Assembly: GCA_023399095.1 (NCBI GenBank)
Contig: JAEWQS010000007.1
Span: 1 to 34,533 of the forward strand
DNA: 34,533 nt
Direction of reading: 5' to 3'
Origin: Bacillota bacterium
GTDB lineage: Bacteria; Bacillota; Clostridia; Christensenellales; SZUA-584
This document shows, in pieces, positions 31,573-34,533 of this stretch. Under the pieces are notes generated by a model, which was not told where the DNA came from, did not search any database, and saw only the letters and a program-made list of their open reading frames with translations. The translations under genes were made by a program, and so were the position numbers. Every line of letters starts with the position of its first letter. Position 1 is the stretch's first letter.

Positions 31573-32368
31573 TCTGTGCCTCCAGAATATATTTTTGTAT
31601 CACATCGGCCACGCCGCCCTCGTTGTTGGACGGGCAGAGCGCGTCGGCTGCTTGCTTGGTGACAGGTGTGGCGTTGGCCATGGCCACGCCGAGCCCTGCA
31701 AATTCGATCATCGGGATATCGATCTCGGCATCGCCCACAGCGATGATCTCTTCACGGTTAATGCCGTAATATTCGGCAACAAATTTTAATGCGTCTCCCT
31801 TGCTCACACCGGGCGTTGAAAATTCGACGTAGGTCGGCTTGGAACGTTTGATGTTAAGCATCGGAAATGCTTCTTCCGCACTCGCCTGAATGTCGTCCAT
31901 ACGCTCAAAGTCGGAGATAAAAAGAACCTTTGGAGTGACCACGGTTTCCATTTCCATCAGATCAGGTTTCACAACACCTGTTAAACCGCATATCTGCTCG
32001 TAGGACAGCGCGTACTTGTTCTTTTCGCGGAATATCAGATCTCCATCAATATAGACCTGAAAATGCAATCCGTTGTTTTGCGCATACTGCATCAGCCTTT
32101 TAACAAGCGCTGGATCTACAGTGCGTGAATAAACGGATGTGTTGGTTGCATCATAAATCTCCGCGCCCCCTGTCGATATCATGAGCGTGTCCAGGCCAAG
32201 CGCATCATAAAATTTGCGCGTGCTTTTAGGTATTCTACCCGTACATAGCACAACATATATCCCCAAATCCACTGCTTTTTTAACGGCGTCGCTGACGCGC
32301 TCAGGGATGGTCAGATTGTCGTCAAGAAGCGTATCGTCCAAATCGATTGCGATGAGTTTATAAGCCAT
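31547..32368 (-). CDS. Cof-type HAD-superfamily phosphatase
   Basis: About 273 residues. HAD motif I is DLDDTLL near residue 8 (nucleophile Asp). Motif II is CTGR. Motifs III/IV are KGDALKF and GDAEIDIPMIEFAG near 220. A C2 cap lies between them. Cof-type enzymes dephosphorylate sugar phosphates, flavin precursors or related compounds; the substrate is unknown. The ATG at 32368 follows GGAGG with a 4-bp gap and is preferred to one 21 bp earlier. It is first of the set leading to hprK. Confidence 0.88.
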   Translation of the reverse strand: MAYKLIAIDLDDTLLDDNLTIPERVSDAVKKAVDLGIYVVLCTGRIPKSTRKFYDALGLDTLMISTGGAEIYDATNTSVYSRTVDPALVKRLMQYAQNNGLHFQVYIDGDLIFREKNKYALSYEQICGLTGVVKPDLMEMETVVTPKVLFISDFERMDDIQASAEEAFPMLNIKRSKPTYVEFSTPGVSKGDALKFVAEYYGINREEIIAVGDAEIDIPMIEFAGLGVAMANATPVTKQAADALCPSNNEGGVADVIQKYILEAQNENKAQAR

Positions 32369-32418
32369 TATTCCTCCATTGTTCGACACAGATGTCGTTT
32401 GTGCAAATTTCTACATTC

Positions 32419-32447
32419 ATTATACATGCTGCCTTGTGTTTTGAAAA
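32419..32447 (-). promoter_or_regulatory. Promoter of the HAD-hprK-glucokinase set
   Basis: On the minus strand TTTTCA (32442-32447), 17 bp, TATAAT (32419-32424), with TG just upstream of the -10. It starts transcription about 45 bp before the HAD gene. No cre-like sequence was found in the gap. Confidence 0.7.
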
Positions 32448-32494
32448 CAGCGAATATATGAAAACCAGCCCAGCGATACCACATACAGTCAGCC

Positions 32495-32523
32495 TTCACA
32501 AACCATGCACAAGCTGTTATACT
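32495..32523 (+). promoter_or_regulatory. Promoter of the DacF-type gene
   Basis: TTCACA (32495-32500), 17 bp, TATACT (32518-32523), 31 bp before the TTG start. Confidence 0.65.
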
Positions 32524-32553
32524 ATTAACCAAATTCATGGAGGAGTATAGATT

Positions 32554-33981
32554 TTGAAGAAAACTGCAGTATTTTGTCTTGTTATCATATTGACGCTTGC
32601 ATTGTTTATGGGCTCGGCGCTGGCCGCGCCTGCGTATGATGGGGAAGTGAAACCGCATGCGGTGATGCTTTTGGACGCGACCACAGGCCAGGTGCTCTTT
32701 GAGCAGAACGCGGACGAGCGTATTTATCCGGCCAGTACCACAAAGATACTCTCATGTATTGTGGCGCTGGAGAAAGGAAACCTTGACGATATTGTGACTG
32801 TCGGTGAGGAGGGTGACTGGACGGGCTCGGGATATTCGCTTATGGGAATTAAGCAAGGCCAGCAGCTTTCCCTGCGCGAGCTCATTTACGGCATGATGCT
32901 AATATCGGGCAACGACGCGGCAGCCGCCATTGCTGTGCACATCGGTGGTTCGCTTGAGGGCTTTGCCAATATGATGAACCAAAAAGCACAGGAGCTCGGC
33001 ATGACAGGCTCACATTTTATCACGCCGCATGGTGTGGATACGGAAGGGCATTATGTGACCGCGCGCGACATGGCGACGCTTTCCTTGTACGCCATTAAAA
33101 ACGAGCAGTTTATGCAGATTGTGGGTTCGGCCTCGTACGATTTTCCTTCCATGAACTTTACGGAAGAAAAGCAAAGGCAAAATACCAATAAATTGCTGAT
33201 CAGCAATGTGCCTGAAGGGGACACAAGCTATTACTATGAATACGCGACAGGCATGAAAACGGGCGCGACGCCCAAAGCGTACCGATGCGTCGTGAGCTCG
33301 GCGGAAAAGGACGGCATGAAGCTGGTTTGCCTGATCTTCGGAGACGAAACAAAGGACGGTTCGGAGCGCTGGCCGCTTGCGAAGAACCTGTTTGAATACG
33401 GTTTTAAAAATTATGAAACGGTGGATATACAGGCGCTTATCGACACCGTTCCCGTGAGCGTGAATGTGGCGAGGGCGGCGGAGGACGATGCCGAAGGCGG
33501 CGTGCTTGCGCTCGATGCGGCCAATACGGGCGTAGACCTCGTGACGATGGACAAAACCGTGGCGGAAGCGCTTAGAAACGGCGGATTATCCGCGCAGGTG
33601 ACGCTGATCAGCGGTGAACAGCTTAACGCACCTGTCAAGGCCGGTGACCCTGTGGGCACGGTTGTGTATACGAACACCCAAAGCGGAGAAACGGTGGCGC
33701 AGGCGCAGCTCACGGCTTCCCGTGATGTGGGTGGTGTTGGCGGTGTCGACGGTGTCGACGATAACACGGAAACAATACCGGCTCCGGTGGAAGAGGAAAT
33801 AGCGCCAACGCAGCAGGGCGGTAGTACATGGATATGGCTTGTGTTGGGCGGGGTGCTGGTGGTGCTCGTGATTGTTTTTGCGGTCGGGCTCATTCGCGCA
33901 AAGAACGCAAGGGTGAGAAGAAGAAACTATGCGCAAAGAAGACCCGCGTCACGCAGCGCTTCACGCCCGAGAAGACGATAA
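32554..33981 (+). CDS. dacF: D-alanyl-D-alanine carboxypeptidase, DacF-type
   Basis: 475 residues, start TTG at 32554 with GGAGGAG 8 bp upstream. A signal peptide (1-24, cut after SALA) leads to a peptidase S11 domain with S61-x-x-K64, S118-G-N and K235-T-G. A DacF-like beta domain follows, then a Pro/Glu linker with GGVGGVDGVDD, a membrane helix (~425-448) and an Arg-rich tail (~450-475). It trims the terminal D-Ala from peptidoglycan pentapeptides. It may act in vegetative or sporulating cells; sporulation role is not shown. Confidence 0.9.
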   Translation: MKKTAVFCLVIILTLALFMGSALAAPAYDGEVKPHAVMLLDATTGQVLFEQNADERIYPASTTKILSCIVALEKGNLDDIVTVGEEGDWTGSGYSLMGIKQGQQLSLRELIYGMMLISGNDAAAAIAVHIGGSLEGFANMMNQKAQELGMTGSHFITPHGVDTEGHYVTARDMATLSLYAIKNEQFMQIVGSASYDFPSMNFTEEKQRQNTNKLLISNVPEGDTSYYYEYATGMKTGATPKAYRCVVSSAEKDGMKLVCLIFGDETKDGSERWPLAKNLFEYGFKNYETVDIQALIDTVPVSVNVARAAEDDAEGGVLALDAANTGVDLVTMDKTVAEALRNGGLSAQVTLISGEQLNAPVKAGDPVGTVVYTNTQSGETVAQAQLTASRDVGGVGGVDGVDDNTETIPAPVEEEIAPTQQGGSTWIWLVLGGVLVVLVIVFAVGLIRAKNARVRRRNYAQRRPASRSASRPRRR

Positions 33982-33992
33982 TCGGAAGAGCT

Positions 33993-34026
33993 TATGCGGG
34001 GTGAGACAAATTCGCCCCGCTTTTTC
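33993..34026 (+). terminator. Terminator of the DacF-type gene
   Basis: GCGGGG (33996-34001) pairs with CCCCGC (34015-34020), followed by TTTTT. Confidence 0.85.
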
Positions 34027-34392
34027 AATTCATGTGAAGCAGCCAGACACCAGTATACAGTGTGTTTGATTCTAAAATGAATATGAGCAGTCATACACCC
34101 TGCATTGTAGTTAACTGCATGTAGGATTTTTTTATGAATGACTATAATGCCTGTGTTGAGCCAAGCGGTTTAGGGTGGAAAGTATATTGTTAAAGTATTC
34201 TCATTAAAAAATGAACAAATGTACTTTTTTTATTATAAACACACAATTTTGCTAACTTTTTATAGCGGCTACGAGATTATTATGATACTCTTTGGGTGTA
34301 AGACGAGCCGGATACTTTTTAGGAAGAGTCAATAAGAAGATTGACTGCGTAAGTCGGCAGTTACACAAATCAAACAGATTAAGGAGCAGATA
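34027..34392 (+). other. 366-bp AT-rich gap, no gene seen
   Basis: The gap between the DacF terminator and the last gene contains TATGAT (34281-34286) without a good -35. AGTCAAT and ATTGACT, around 34327-34346, form a perfect 7-bp hairpin in the likely leader of the next gene. No reading frame or known riboswitch pattern was recognised. Confidence 0.5.
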
Positions 34393-34533
34393 ATGATAAT
34401 CAAAGAAAATGAAATGGAACAAAAGCAGAGAGCGCGTTTGAAAGACGGTTTTGGATCGACGGATTTTTTACACATTGTTCCGGATGAACTCAGACCCAAG
34501 AAAGCGAGACTGTTTTCAGTGATGAGCCTTGAA
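34393..34533 (+). CDS. Probable cupin-domain protein, 3' end cut by window
   Basis: The first 47 codons, starting ATG 34393 with AAGGAG 6 bp upstream. The visible part includes TDFLHIVPDELRPKKARLFS and a beta-strand-like SVMSLE. This resembles the start of small single-domain cupins in Clostridia, in which the glycine/histidine cupin motif begins a few residues later. That motif lies beyond the window, so the call rests only on the N-terminus. Confidence 0.4.
   Translation, partial: MIIKENEMEQKQRARLKDGFGSTDFLHIVPDELRPKKARLFSVMSLE

Overview
The window looks like chromosomal DNA of an endospore-forming, anaerobic-type Clostridia (Firmicutes) member of medium GC content. The evidence is AGGAGG-type ribosome sites, two CotF-like spore coat proteins, a Spo0E-like protein, SleB-type cortex/cell-wall hydrolases, HPr kinase, a DacF-type carboxypeptidase and PadR-HAAS regulation. 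A Christensenellales-like lineage is a guess. No rRNA, tRNA, CRISPR array, prophage or intact insertion sequence is visible. One small transposon-like element and several short dispersed repeats are.

Layout. 1-6.3 kb: a 5'-truncated TetR regulator with an AlkD-type DNA glycosylase, a class I/II aminotransferase, a PadR regulator with a HAAS-domain membrane partner, a DinB-like protein and a DHA2 drug exporter. 6.4-7.9 kb: two small spore coat genes, an XRE regulator divergent from a Spo0E-like gene, and a GIY-YIG protein. 8-11 kb: argJ, and a Crp/Fnr regulator divergent from a ferredoxin-like protein across a 16-bp perfect palindrome. 10.8-11.1 kb is a patch of small repeats. 11.1-13.0 kb: a DUF2156-type protein and a GNAT acetyltransferase. 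13.0-19.4 kb: the F-type ATP synthase operon, ending in a terminator. 19.5-21.2 kb: histidine phosphatase, TetR, flavodoxin. 21.4-27.5 kb: three paralogous membrane-anchored SleB-type cell-wall hydrolases, with an ACT-domain gene and two paralogous Gly/Thr/Cys-containing small proteins between them. 27.6-27.8 kb: a 200-bp inverted-repeat element. 27.9-32.4 kb: minus-strand genes for a membrane protein and a four-gene set, Cof-type HAD phosphatase - hprK - ROK glucokinase - anchored solute-binding protein. 32.5-34.0 kb: a DacF-type carboxypeptidase. The window ends in the start of a probable cupin gene.

Two observations stand out. First, the ATP synthase operon has no atpH (delta). The C-terminal domain of delta is instead fused in frame to the N-terminus of alpha, and the six-helix N-terminal delta domain is absent from the operon. 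Every alpha subunit would then carry a delta C-domain. Second, all three hydrolase genes have promoters of identical architecture: two TRTTAC half-sites 11 bp apart, then 7 bp, TTKACA, 17 bp, TATRAT. This resembles WalR (YycF) boxes and suggests that one two-component regulator controls the set.

Start codons were moved inward from the longest reading frame wherever a ribosome site or promoter clearly favoured this. All functions are read from sequence by eye; no database search was run.
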